Below are positions 15,758-23,931 of a stretch of DNA of 36,846 nt, one piece after another. Position 1 is the stretch's first letter. The number at the start of each line of letters is the position of its first letter. Under the pieces are notes generated by a model. The model did not search any database. It was not told the origin of the DNA and saw nothing but the letters and a program-made list of their open reading frames with translations. Made by a program: the position numbers and the translations under genes. Source of the DNA: Paludibacteraceae bacterium (lineage in GTDB: Bacteria; Bacteroidota; Bacteroidia; Bacteroidales; Paludibacteraceae); assembly GCA_024689005.1 (NCBI GenBank), contig JAILDU010000073.1, positions 1 to 36,846 of the forward strand, in the 5' to 3' direction.

Positions 15758-16984
15758 TTATAGTTTGCGTTTGAAGAACCAGTTCTCAGCAATGGAAGCA
15801 CCGATTGTGAAGCGGAGCGAATTATCCTCCATGCCGGCAGGACTGCCACGATGAGTATATTCGATAGTGGTATTAACCACTGTACCGATGGTGTATAGCG
15901 GGAATCCTATTCCCACCGAAGCGGAGATACGCTTGGCACCTATAGAAGCCAGATACTCATCTTGAATATTCACACCCGCGCGCCAGATCATTCGTTCCGC
16001 ATATTTGCGACCCATCGGATTGTGGCGATACTCGACGCCGAACGCATAGCGGTTTCTGTCCTGCAGACCACTGGCGCTACCTGCAAAGCCGTTATAGAGA
16101 GCGGACGCCATGCACTGACGTTCGAAGTCAAAGCCCACAGTTAAGCGGTTGGCCCATGTATAACTGGCTCCGGCGCCGTACACCATCGGTGACTCATAGC
16201 CGCCCTGTTGTACTCCGGGCACCGTATCCAACGAGGTAGACTCTATTTCGCTGAACGTTGCATTCAGACGCATTTTGTTCTCAAAGATACCGCCAATACT
16301 AAATGCGTGATTGTCCCACGAGTGAAACAACTGTGCTCCGTAACGCAGACGAACGCTTCCTACATGGAGCATCTCGTACATGGAGCGCATCTCGGGATCT
16401 GACTCTCTAAACGTTACCGAGCGGGTACGCTCCAGATCTCCCCACATATAATACACGTTCGCTCCCAAAGCAAACCAGTTGCAAATATTAAAACCAAGTC
16501 CGGCATATACCTCGCTGATATTGCCCGAACCCGCATAAGAAGTGGTGTAATGATAACCACCTCCGGCGGTAGAGTCGGACATGGAGATAGCATATCCCAC
16601 CGAACTATATGGCAACAGGCCCACAGAGAGCGCTATCCATCGTTTCCAGAGCGGTAGTTGTATGGTGACGTACTCCAAGTTACCATTCGCTTTGTTTCGC
16701 ATTCCGGTTGCGTCCTGATAGCGGCTCCAGCACGCACTGGCAGCCACGTCCATCATAAACGTCAACGAGTCGCAGGCCGTATAAGAGGCAGGCTGGGCTG
16801 CACATATTGCCTTGTTGCTACGCATACCAATTCCCACGCCGCCCAGCGCACGATAGCCGGCCGGCACATTCTCATTCATATCGCCATATGCATGACGCGA
16901 AAAGGGCGAACTGGTCATGTTCTGCGCCATCGCCATTCCGCTCAGCAGCAACGCTACGGATAGTATAATCTTCTTTATTCTCAT
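15758..16984 (-). CDS. Outer-membrane beta-barrel protein
   Basis: A 408-residue protein with signal MRIKKIILSVALLLSGMAMAQ. Next comes SSPFSRHAYGDM...GYRALGGVGIGMRS, an opening typical of Bacteroidetes FadL/PorV-like barrels. The rest alternates polar and aromatic residues (YVTIQLPLWKRWIALSVGL, FALGANVYYMWGD, RLTVGFDFERQ) as expected for transmembrane beta strands. It ends IAENWFFKRKL. The substrate is unknown. Its start codon overlaps the coaX stop by 4 bp (ATGA), so it is translated with coaX, an association seen across Bacteroidales. Confidence 0.8.
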   Translation of the reverse strand: MRIKKIILSVALLLSGMAMAQNMTSSPFSRHAYGDMNENVPAGYRALGGVGIGMRSNKAICAAQPASYTACDSLTFMMDVAASACWSRYQDATGMRNKANGNLEYVTIQLPLWKRWIALSVGLLPYSSVGYAISMSDSTAGGGYHYTTSYAGSGNISEVYAGLGFNICNWFALGANVYYMWGDLERTRSVTFRESDPEMRSMYEMLHVGSVRLRYGAQLFHSWDNHAFSIGGIFENKMRLNATFSEIESTSLDTVPGVQQGGYESPMVYGAGASYTWANRLTVGFDFERQCMASALYNGFAGSASGLQDRNRYAFGVEYRHNPMGRKYAERMIWRAGVNIQDEYLASIGAKRISASVGIGFPLYTIGTVVNTTIEYTHRGSPAGMEDNSLRFTIGASIAENWFFKRKL

Positions 16985-17730
16985 TTATTATTCACCAGTA
17001 TTCTGTTCAATCCTATAAGCACGAGATGTTTCTCGAAATGCAATTCACGTTTCTCGGTTTGTGACGAGCGCACGTTATTTAATATATAAGGTGCGTTTCC
17101 GCCTGTCAGGTAAGTCTGGAAATGCGGCACTTTCTCTCGCAGCGTGCGCATGTATCCTTTCACCTCGTACGCCACTCCGCGTATCACTCCGGCCGCTATG
17201 GCATCGCGTGTATTCTTGCCAAACAGCGGTATCAGTTCGTTTTCGCCCACTTCCACCAGCGGCAGTTTCTTGGTCATTCGTTGCAGCATGGTGAAGCGCA
17301 TTTTCAGTCCCGGGGCGATATTGCCGCCTATGTACTCGCCATCTGCAGACACAAAATCGTACGTGATAGCGGAGCCTGCGTCGATAATCAGCAGGTTCTC
17401 ATTCGGGCACAAAGTCACGGCTCCGACGGCAGCTGCCAAACGATCCTGCCCCAGCGTCTCCGGCGAGTTGTAGCCGTTGCGGATGGGGACAGGCGTCAAG
17501 TGATCAAACAGCACAAAGTGCTGTGACCGACGAGCCAAGCTGTTCACTATAGCCGGCTCTATGTTGATAACCGACGATATGATCGAATCTTCTATCGGAT
17601 ACAGGTCGAATAGTCGCTCCACGTCCGATGAGGAGAAGGATTTGTAGATAAAATCGTTTATCATCTTTCCTTCGTCCGTCATCAACGCTACCTTCGTGCG
17701 GCTATTTCCTTGATCTATACAAAGATTCAT
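16981..17730 (-). CDS. coaX: Type III pantothenate kinase
   Basis: A 249-residue ASKHA-fold kinase that phosphorylates pantothenate, the first step of CoA synthesis. Motifs: DQGNSRTK at 6-13 (phosphate 1), ETLGQDRLAA at ~91-100 with catalytic Asp96, DAGSAITYD at ~117-125 (phosphate 2), and GGNIAPGLKMR at ~135-145. Length is normal. It lies 8 bp downstream of the acyl-CoA synthetase gene and overlaps the next gene by 4 bp, so the three are likely one transcript. CoaBC, acting two steps later, is encoded at 2860. Confidence 0.94.
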   Translation of the reverse strand: MNLCIDQGNSRTKVALMTDEGKMINDFIYKSFSSSDVERLFDLYPIEDSIISSVINIEPAIVNSLARRSQHFVLFDHLTPVPIRNGYNSPETLGQDRLAAAVGAVTLCPNENLLIIDAGSAITYDFVSADGEYIGGNIAPGLKMRFTMLQRMTKKLPLVEVGENELIPLFGKNTRDAIAAGVIRGVAYEVKGYMRTLREKVPHFQTYLTGGNAPYILNNVRSSQTEKRELHFEKHLVLIGLNRILVNNK

Positions 17731-17738
17731 TCCTATTC

Positions 17739-19418
17739 TTATTTCACCATATTGGTGTACAAGAAGCGCTTGATAGACTTCTTCGGAGTCTTCTCGAACT
17801 CATGCGGATAGACCTGAACGATGGCTATCTGCTCATAAGATGCCAGTTCAGAGTTAACCTGCTTGCGGGCATCTTCCATGAATTCGTATAATTGCTCCTT
17901 GCTCATGCCGCTTGCATCCACCTCGTTGTAGTCCGGGCAGACCAGCGCTACCAGGCGGTTGTCTTCCTGCTGCAGTACGAGAGACTCCAGCACAAACGGC
18001 ATATTATTGATTTTTGCTTCTATCTCTTCCGGATAGATATTTTGTCCACTCGGGCCGAGCAACATCGTCTTGCAGCGACCTTTGATAAAGAGGAATCCGT
18101 CCTCGTCCAATGTTCCCAGGTCGCCTGTACGCAGCCAGCCGTCCTCGGTGAACGATTCCTTGGTTGCCTGCGGATTCTTGAAGTAGCCTGTCATCGTGTT
18201 CTCGCCACGAGTAACGATCTCGCCTATTCCTTCTTCATTCGGATGGTCGATACGCACCTCCATGATGCCTGCCAGAGGCTGGCCGCACGAATAGAGCTTG
18301 CTACCCTGATTGTACGGAGTGAAGGTAATCAACGGAGCGCACTCGGTCATACCATAGCCCACCGACATCGGGAATTTGATTCGACGCAAGAATGCCTCCA
18401 CCTCAGGATTCAGCGGAGCGCCACCGATGATGATCTGGCGAAACTCGCCACCAAAGGCTTGTACCAATTGTTCGCGAATCTTAGCGCACACCACCTCATC
18501 GAGGAACGGCACTTTCAACACCCACGATACGGGTGGTTTTTGGATTTGCGGAACAATCATCTTCTTGTATATCTTCTCCAGAATCAACGGCACCGAGAGA
18601 ATCAGTGTCGGTTTGATTTCTGCGAAGGCCTGCAACAGGATTTTCGGAGACGGAGTACGTCCCACGAGCCAAGTGTGACCACCGGCAGCCAGGCAGGACA
18701 AGAAGTCGAACGCGCAACCATAAGCGTGAGCCAGCGGCAGGAAGGTCACAAAGCGCGAACCCTCGTAAACCAAGCCGGACTCCAGACCATAACGCACGTT
18801 GCCGGCCAAACCGTTCAGAGGCATAATAACGCCCTTGCTAAAACCGGTTGTACCGCTCGTATAGTTGATGCTGGCGATAGCGCTATTCGGACGCTCGTCA
18901 TAGTGCACATCCTCTGCAGTGTAGCCGTTCGGATATTGCTCCTTAAACTTAGCCGCAATCGCGTCATAATTGATGTGCTCGGGATCCAACGCCAACGAGA
19001 TCGGATGCCAATCGTTCAGGCTGACTACCGCGCGCACGTCGGGTATCTGATCCAAATCTATTCCTTCCCAGTTAACATCGCTGATAAACAGCAACTTAGA
19101 CTCCGAGTGATTGATGATATGCGTTGCATCATTCGGACGGAAGTCTTGCAGGATAGGAACGATGATTGCGCCATAAGTGATAGCTGCCATATAAACAGCC
19201 ACCCAGTTGCCTGTATTCTTGCCCATCAGCGCAATCTTGTCATCTTTCTCTATGCCGCTCTCCTTGAACAGGATGTGTAACTTAGCAATATTGATAGCCA
19301 ATTGTCCGTATGTCAGCGTGTTGTCTGTTCCGTAATCCGTAACAGCCTCCAACTCCCAGTGACGCTGGAAGGAACGCTCGTAATACTTGACAAAATTGTA
19401 TTTCTCTTCTGTCATCAT
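17739..19418 (-). CDS. Long-chain acyl-CoA synthetase (AMP-binding)
   Basis: A 559-residue adenylate-forming enzyme that activates fatty acids to acyl-CoA through acyl-AMP. Visible motifs: YTSGTTGFSKGV (ATP-binding P-loop), LPLAHAYG, GGAPLNPEVEAF, the A5 motif VGYGMTECAP, GWLRTGDLG, and the C-terminal FEKTPKKSIKRF with the catalytic Lys. It resembles FadD-type ligases; chain-length preference cannot be read. The open frame begins with a TTG at 19424; the ATG at 19418 is the better start, with another at 19415. It precedes coaX by 8 bp. The 462-codon frame on the opposite strand is a shadow. Confidence 0.9.
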   Translation of the reverse strand: MMTEEKYNFVKYYERSFQRHWELEAVTDYGTDNTLTYGQLAINIAKLHILFKESGIEKDDKIALMGKNTGNWVAVYMAAITYGAIIVPILQDFRPNDATHIINHSESKLLFISDVNWEGIDLDQIPDVRAVVSLNDWHPISLALDPEHINYDAIAAKFKEQYPNGYTAEDVHYDERPNSAIASINYTSGTTGFSKGVIMPLNGLAGNVRYGLESGLVYEGSRFVTFLPLAHAYGCAFDFLSCLAAGGHTWLVGRTPSPKILLQAFAEIKPTLILSVPLILEKIYKKMIVPQIQKPPVSWVLKVPFLDEVVCAKIREQLVQAFGGEFRQIIIGGAPLNPEVEAFLRRIKFPMSVGYGMTECAPLITFTPYNQGSKLYSCGQPLAGIMEVRIDHPNEEGIGEIVTRGENTMTGYFKNPQATKESFTEDGWLRTGDLGTLDEDGFLFIKGRCKTMLLGPSGQNIYPEEIEAKINNMPFVLESLVLQQEDNRLVALVCPDYNEVDASGMSKEQLYEFMEDARKQVNSELASYEQIAIVQVYPHEFEKTPKKSIKRFLYTNMVK

Positions 19419-19517
19419 AACCAATACCTTACTTAATCATGTAACTTAACTGTAATATAAATTAGCGTTTGCTTGTGCAAACATGTTTGTCTTAGTAATA
19501 TTGTTCTCGTGGAATGA

Positions 19518-19895
19518 TTATTTAGCCGTATAGACCGAGTCAACGATAAACTGGCTGTTTCCACGCCATGGCAACGTACCCTTGTAACGTCTCCAATGCA
19601 GTTTGACTCCGTTGTTAGAGTTCTCAAACAACTTCTGAGCCACGCGCTCGTCAGCCACAGAGAACTTAAACTCGTTGGATTGAACAGATCCCTGCACTTT
19701 GGTATTCTTCAAGCCCGATTGGATCATTTTGCCTTCGTACGTCTTGAAGATGTAACCTTCCTTTTGGAAATAGTTAATGTCACCTTCGTTCACGCCTTCT
19801 GCATATACAAAGCAGAACTTAAAGAAGATAAAAACCGCTAAAGCCAACACTGCGATCAACGATGTCCAAGTGATTACTTTTGCTCCTGTTGTCAT
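19518..19895 (-). CDS. Conserved small membrane-anchored protein
   Basis: A 125-residue protein. One N-terminal transmembrane helix (VITWTSLIAVLALAVFIFF) is followed by GVNEGDINYFQKEGYIFKTYEGKM, VQSNEFKFSVAD and LPWRGNSQFIVDSV. This resembles a widespread Bacteroidetes protein sometimes mislabelled 6-phosphogluconate dehydrogenase; nothing here resembles that enzyme. The function is unknown. The soluble part should face the periplasm or cytoplasm as a small beta domain. It has its own promoter at 19938-19969. Confidence 0.8.
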   Translation of the reverse strand: MTTGAKVITWTSLIAVLALAVFIFFKFCFVYAEGVNEGDINYFQKEGYIFKTYEGKMIQSGLKNTKVQGSVQSNEFKFSVADERVAQKLFENSNNGVKLHWRRYKGTLPWRGNSQFIVDSVYTAK

Positions 19896-19937
19896 ATTCG
19901 TTAAAATTTATTATTTTCCAAAAAACCAAATCGGCCG

Positions 19938-19969
19938 CAAAATTACAATAAATATTTCGAATACGCAAG
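19938..19969 (-). promoter_or_regulatory. Promoter for the small membrane-anchored protein
   Basis: Minus strand: CTTG at 19969-19966 (one base from TTTG), 20 bp, then TAATTTTG at 19945-19938. Confidence 0.7.
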
Positions 19970-20025
19970 CGCGCACGACTTTTTTTTCAAAAAAGGGCTT
20001 TTTGTGCACGAAAAATCCATATCAA

Positions 20026-20057
20026 TTTTCAGTTATCCGCTTTTTGTAGTACCTTTG
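20026..20057 (+). promoter_or_regulatory. Promoter for the lipoprotein at 20078
   Basis: TACCTTTG at 20050-20057 is a perfect -7 box; 20 bp upstream is TTTT at 20026-20029, a weak -33. The transcript start would be near 20064, 14 nt before the ATG, so the leader is very short. Confidence 0.65.
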
Positions 20058-20077
20058 CAAGTAAAATAACAAGAAAC

Positions 20078-20689
20078 ATGAAAACCAAGTTCTTTTTTGT
20101 CTGTTTATTGGCCGGCACGCTCGTCAGTTGCGACTTTGACACCATGGCCGAGAATGCACATCGTTATTTTAGCGACTACAATAGCATCACCTATAGTATT
20201 GAGACTGCCGTCGAGCAGGCTTATTTCGATTCCGTTGCTGATTTCAACGGCGCATGGTTCATGCCTCGTGGCTCGCTTGCCGGAGATAGTCTGTATATCA
20301 CTCATCCGAACGAGAACACGTTCCTTCTCACGTCCTCTTCACCACGCGGCTCACTCAATCTGACAGCCGAAATGACGGGAATAGAGGAATTGGAGATTAC
20401 GGATGGAACATGTACCGATTACCACGTACTAATCAATGGCACAGGCACTTATGCCTATACTCCGGATAGTATTCTCACCTACACGCTCAATGGCATAGGC
20501 GGCAAGTTCACCCACCAATCACGCACTACGTGGGATTCCGACTTGTTCTACTTTACTTATATAGACGGAGGAGAAATCATCTTGTCTGTTTCGGCCAACG
20601 GCAAGACGAGCACATATCATTACGACTTGGTGGATCGGCACATTACCTGCCGCCAAACCAAATCCACCGTCCTTTCTTACGACGATTAG
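20078..20689 (+). CDS. Orphan lipoprotein
   Basis: A 203-residue protein with lipobox LVSC (Cys18). I do not recognise a family. The body is rich in Ser, Thr and alternating hydrophobic stretches (SLNLTAEMTGIEELEI, DSILTYTLNGIGGKFTH, GGEIILSVSANGKTSTYHYDL) and is probably all-beta. It stands alone with its own promoter upstream and a long repeat-rich intergenic region downstream. Confidence 0.78.
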   Translation: MKTKFFFVCLLAGTLVSCDFDTMAENAHRYFSDYNSITYSIETAVEQAYFDSVADFNGAWFMPRGSLAGDSLYITHPNENTFLLTSSSPRGSLNLTAEMTGIEELEITDGTCTDYHVLINGTGTYAYTPDSILTYTLNGIGGKFTHQSRTTWDSDLFYFTYIDGGEIILSVSANGKTSTYHYDLVDRHITCRQTKSTVLSYDD

Positions 20690-20729
20690 AAGCAACAAAA
20701 AGTATATATACTATGTATATATAGGAGAC

Positions 20730-20750
20730 CGGTTACAGGGAACAGGTTAC
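20730..20750. repeat. 7-bp tandem array (AGGTTAC-like, 3 copies)
   Basis: Units CGGTTAC, AGGGAAC, AGGTTAC, the same unit family as at 4052 and 35758. Confidence 0.75.
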
Positions 20751-20757
20751 AAGGGCT

Positions 20758-20846
20758 TATCCTATGGCTATCTTATGGTTATCCTATGGTTATCCTATGG
20801 TAAGGGTGGCTTGAGGGTGGCTGAATGGTGGCTGATGGGTGAATGA
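20758..20846. repeat. Two abutting 11-bp tandem arrays
   Basis: First array 20758-20801: TATCCTATGGC, TATCTTATGGT, TATCCTATGGT, TATCCTATGGT. One base later a second array at 20803-20846: AGGGTGGCTTG, AGGGTGGCTGA, ATGGTGGCTGA, TGGGTGAATGA. Both have four units of exactly 11 bp but unrelated sequences. Confidence 0.9.
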
Positions 20847-20856
20847 CAGAACTACA

Positions 20857-20933
20857 ATCGAGACATTACCGAGTGGGTATCGAGTCAATCCTAGACTATA
20901 CTCGAGTCAATTAGCCGTCGTTACCGAGTCCTA
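20857..20933. repeat. Degenerate 11-bp array (7 units)
   Basis: Units ATCGAGACATT, ACCGAGTGGGT, ATCGAGTCAAT, CCTAGACTATA, CTCGAGTCAAT, TAGCCGTCGTT, ACCGAGTCCTA keep an 11-bp spacing of a CGAGT-like core. The whole gap 20690-21268 (579 bp) holds no gene, only these arrays and one promoter. Confidence 0.7.
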
Positions 20934-20995
20934 ATCCATGCGTAAAAGCACTCCACGAGCTATGAAATGGGGCGTTTTGTAAAAATCCAAGGAAA

Positions 20996-21027
20996 TTTGC
21001 ATATATCAGTATTTATTTGTACCTTTG
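20996..21027 (+). promoter_or_regulatory. Promoter for the four-helix-bundle gene
   Basis: TTTGCATATAT with TTTG at 20996-20999, 20 bp, then TACCTTTG at 21020-21027. The resulting leader (~235 nt) carries two tandem arrays. Confidence 0.85.
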
Positions 21028-21090
21028 CGGTCGGAATTGAAACGAATAGAGCGAAAGAGTGCCGGAGTACCAAAGTGCCACCGACCGACA

Positions 21091-21134
21091 ACCGAGAGAT
21101 GACCGAGAGATGACCGAGAGATGACCGAGAGATA
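21091..21134. repeat. 11-bp tandem array (ACCGAGAGATG, 4 copies)
   Basis: Three identical copies of ACCGAGAGATG and a fourth ending in A, located in the leader of the four-helix-bundle gene. Confidence 0.92.
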
Positions 21135-21206
21135 AAATAACTAAATAATAGTTGTGCCCGGCACGAATGATGGAAAAAGAATAGATAATTGTAAACAAAT
21201 AGAAAC

Positions 21207-21254
21207 CTAGAGATCTAGAAAACTAGAAGTCTAGATCTCTATAAGTCTAGTAAA
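21207..21254. repeat. 8-bp CTAG-based tandem array (6 copies)
   Basis: Units CTAGAGAT, CTAGAAAA, CTAGAAGT, CTAGATCT, CTATAAGT, CTAGTAAA, ending 14 bp before the start codon at 21269. CTAG is usually a rare tetranucleotide, so the density is striking. Confidence 0.88.
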
Positions 21255-21268
21255 AGTAAAAACAACCA

Positions 21269-21829
21269 ATGAAGACGCTGAATAAAGGAGGATTTTTGAG
21301 ACAGTGCGTGGACTACAAGAACCTGCTGTTCTACAAAAAGACGCTCGTACTCTACGACATGACGTTCTTCTTTAAGGAACGATTCCTTCTTCGCGGCGAC
21401 AGAACGCAAGATCAGATGGAGCAAGCTGCCCGATCCGGCAAACAGAATATTGTAGAAGGATTATCCGACGGGATGACCATCCTGGAGATGGCAATCAAAC
21501 TGCTAAACGTTGCACGCGGTAGCCTGCGGGAGTTGCAAGAGGATTATGAGGACTATCTGCGGGTACACGGGTTGACACAGTGGGACAAGAGTCATCCGCG
21601 ATACGACAAGATGGTGAGATATTGCTACAACCACCATGAGCCAACCCAATACATGTCGTTCGCAGAACAATGGAGCGATGAGGAGTTCTGCAATGTAGCA
21701 TTGACGCTGCTACACCAAGCGGATAAAGGACTACTGAATTATCTGAGCAAAGTGGAAGCCACTTTCCTTGCAGAGGGAGGGATAAAAGAACAGATGTCCG
21801 TCGCCCGCCGCAACGCCATAGGATATTGA
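21269..21829 (+). CDS. Four-helix-bundle protein (four helix bundle suffix type)
   Basis: A 186-residue protein. YKNLLFYKKTLVLYDMTFFFKERF and GDRTQDQMEQAARSGKQNIVEG match the four-helix-bundle family related to proteins encoded by 23S rRNA intervening sequences. LLNVARGSLRELQEDYEDYLR and the C-terminal GGIKEQMSVARR fit the longer suffix form found in Bacteroidetes. The molecular role is unknown. It is flanked on both sides by CTAG repeat arrays and followed closely by fbp, with which it may be cotranscribed. Confidence 0.85.
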   Translation: MKTLNKGGFLRQCVDYKNLLFYKKTLVLYDMTFFFKERFLLRGDRTQDQMEQAARSGKQNIVEGLSDGMTILEMAIKLLNVARGSLRELQEDYEDYLRVHGLTQWDKSHPRYDKMVRYCYNHHEPTQYMSFAEQWSDEEFCNVALTLLHQADKGLLNYLSKVEATFLAEGGIKEQMSVARRNAIGY

Positions 21830-21838
21830 AAAAAACGA

Positions 21839-21862
21839 CTAGAAGTCTAGAAATCTAGACAA
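21839..21862. repeat. 8-bp CTAG-based tandem array (3 copies)
   Basis: Units CTAGAAGT, CTAGAAAT, CTAGACAA, the same family as the array at 21207-21254, here between the four-helix-bundle gene and fbp. Confidence 0.85.
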
Positions 21863-21879
21863 AAACCGACAAAACACAT

Positions 21880-23901
21880 ATGGAAGACCGCAAATATCTA
21901 AAACTACTGAGTGAAAAATTTCCGAACGCACAGGCTGTTGTCACCGAACTGATCAACCTGCGCGCCATTCTCTCGTTGCCCAAAGGGACCGAGCATTTCG
22001 TAAGCGACCTGCACGGCGAATCCGGCGCATTCATACACATGATCAAAAACGCTTCCGGTGTCGTGCGCCGCAAAGTGGATGAGGTATTTGCCAACACCAT
22101 CAGCGAAGAAGAGAAACGCGCCATTTGCGCACTCATCTACTACCCCGATGAACGTATCGAACTGATCAAACGATTCTACGCCGGCGAGAAAGTGGACGGG
22201 ATATTCAATATCAACTCGCAAATCTCCAACCTGCCGACACTCGACGAGTGGTACCGCCGCCGGTTACACCAAGTAATAGACATAACGCGCGCCGTGAGCA
22301 TCAAATACAGCCGTAGTAAAGTGGAGAAACAACTACCCAAAGAATACGCCTATATCATCCGAGAACTGCTCTACGAATCCAGCCTCGAGCTGAAGGACCG
22401 CATCGCCTATTACAACGCTATCGTCAACGCCATCATCGAAACAGGCTGCGCCGACCGGCTCATCATAGTTATCAGTTATCTCATTCATTCTCTGACGATT
22501 GACACGCTGCACATCGTGGGTGACATCTTCGACCGCGGACCGGGTGCAAGCAAGATACTCGATGTGCTGTCCACCATTCGCGACTATGACATCCAGTGGG
22601 GCAATCACGATATAGAATGGATGGGTGCCATGGCCGGCAATCTGGCTCTGATGGCCACCGTGCTACGCGTCAGTATTCGTTACGCCAACATAGAGACGCT
22701 GGAAGAGAGTTATGGTATCAACCTGCTGCCGCTCGCCAGTTTTGCCATGCAGACCTATGGCAACGACCCGTGTACCATATGGCAAACCAAAGATTTTGAG
22801 AACAACCCGCGACTCACACGTTCGGCTCAACTGATGGCCAAGATGCACAAGGCCATCTCCATCATCCAATTCAAACTCGAGGGACAAACCGTTCTGCGCC
22901 ACCCGGAGTGGAACATGTCGCACAGAGCGCTGCTTGACAAGATTGATTTCAGCAACGGAACCATTCGTCTCTCAGACACCTCGTATCCGCTGCTTGACAC
23001 CAACTTGCCGACCATCGACCCTAACGATCCGTACGCACTCTGTCAGGAGGAAAAAGACCTGATCAACCAATTGGCTCGTTCGTTCCGTAAGTCGGAGAAG
23101 ATGCAGAAACATCTGAGGATGCTCTACGAACACGGATCGCTATTCCTCGTGCGCAACGGGTTCCTACTCTACCATGCCGCTATTCCGTTGAACGCAGATG
23201 GCTCATTCACCGAGGCCGATGTCTGCGGTCAGCGAGTGAGCGGACGCAGACTCATGGAGCGAACCAACCAGATCATTCGTACCGCCTATTACGGCAAAGG
23301 CAAAGCCAAAGAGGATGCACTCGACTATATGCTCTATCTGTGGGAAGGCGAGTTCTCGCCACTATACAACAAGGACATGATGACCACTTTTGAGCGCTAC
23401 TTTATCGATCCCAAAACGGCTATAAAGACTCAGACAGAAAATGCTGTTTCCGACCCGTGGCATGAACAAAAAGGTGCCTATTTCACGCTGGCTGACCAAC
23501 AAGATATATGCGAAAAGATACTCGCTGAATTCGGACTTGACCCCAAAAGCGGACGAATAGTGAACGGGCATGTTCCCGTACGTACCATCCAAGGCGAAAC
23601 GCCTATGCGAGCAAACGGCAAACGATTTGTGATAGACGGCGGATTCTCCAAACCATATCAAGAGAAAACAGGTATTGCCGGCTATACGCTGATTTACAAC
23701 AGTCATGGTATACAACTCGTTGAACATGAGTCGTTTGAGAGCCGTGAGCAAGCGGTACTTTCCGGTAGTGACATTCACAGCCGCACATTGCTCGAAGACT
23801 TCTCCGGACACCGTATTCATATCAAGGATACGGATAAAGGAAAAGAGTTGCTCGACCAGATATACTGGCTCGAACAACTCCTCGACTACTATCAATCCTG
23901 A
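21880..23901 (+). CDS. fbp: Fructose-1,6-bisphosphatase, class III
   Basis: A 673-residue enzyme that hydrolyses fructose-1,6-bisphosphate in gluconeogenesis. It belongs to the calcineurin-like metallophosphatase type found in Firmicutes and Bacteroidetes. Metal-binding motifs: FVSDLHGESGAF at ~40-51, HIVGDIFDRGPG, QWGNHDIEWMGA, and the late IVNGHVPV with ANGKRFVIDGG. The length is typical (~640-670). It starts 50 bp after the four-helix-bundle gene with a CTAG array between, and I see no separate promoter. It converges on the hemolysin III gene with only 30 bp between them. Confidence 0.94.
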   Translation: MEDRKYLKLLSEKFPNAQAVVTELINLRAILSLPKGTEHFVSDLHGESGAFIHMIKNASGVVRRKVDEVFANTISEEEKRAICALIYYPDERIELIKRFYAGEKVDGIFNINSQISNLPTLDEWYRRRLHQVIDITRAVSIKYSRSKVEKQLPKEYAYIIRELLYESSLELKDRIAYYNAIVNAIIETGCADRLIIVISYLIHSLTIDTLHIVGDIFDRGPGASKILDVLSTIRDYDIQWGNHDIEWMGAMAGNLALMATVLRVSIRYANIETLEESYGINLLPLASFAMQTYGNDPCTIWQTKDFENNPRLTRSAQLMAKMHKAISIIQFKLEGQTVLRHPEWNMSHRALLDKIDFSNGTIRLSDTSYPLLDTNLPTIDPNDPYALCQEEKDLINQLARSFRKSEKMQKHLRMLYEHGSLFLVRNGFLLYHAAIPLNADGSFTEADVCGQRVSGRRLMERTNQIIRTAYYGKGKAKEDALDYMLYLWEGEFSPLYNKDMMTTFERYFIDPKTAIKTQTENAVSDPWHEQKGAYFTLADQQDICEKILAEFGLDPKSGRIVNGHVPVRTIQGETPMRANGKRFVIDGGFSKPYQEKTGIAGYTLIYNSHGIQLVEHESFESREQAVLSGSDIHSRTLLEDFSGHRIHIKDTDKGKELLDQIYWLEQLLDYYQS

Positions 23902-23931
23902 TACAATTTGGACAAGCTTCTTTGTACCTGT

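Noticed and set aside
17892..19280. 462-codon plus-strand frame opposite the acyl-CoA synthetase
   Set aside because: The minus-strand gene has all motifs of its family; the antisense product shows none and no initiation signals.
20690..21268. CRISPR array
   Set aside because: Units are 8-11 bp and contiguous without spacers, and no cas genes are present.
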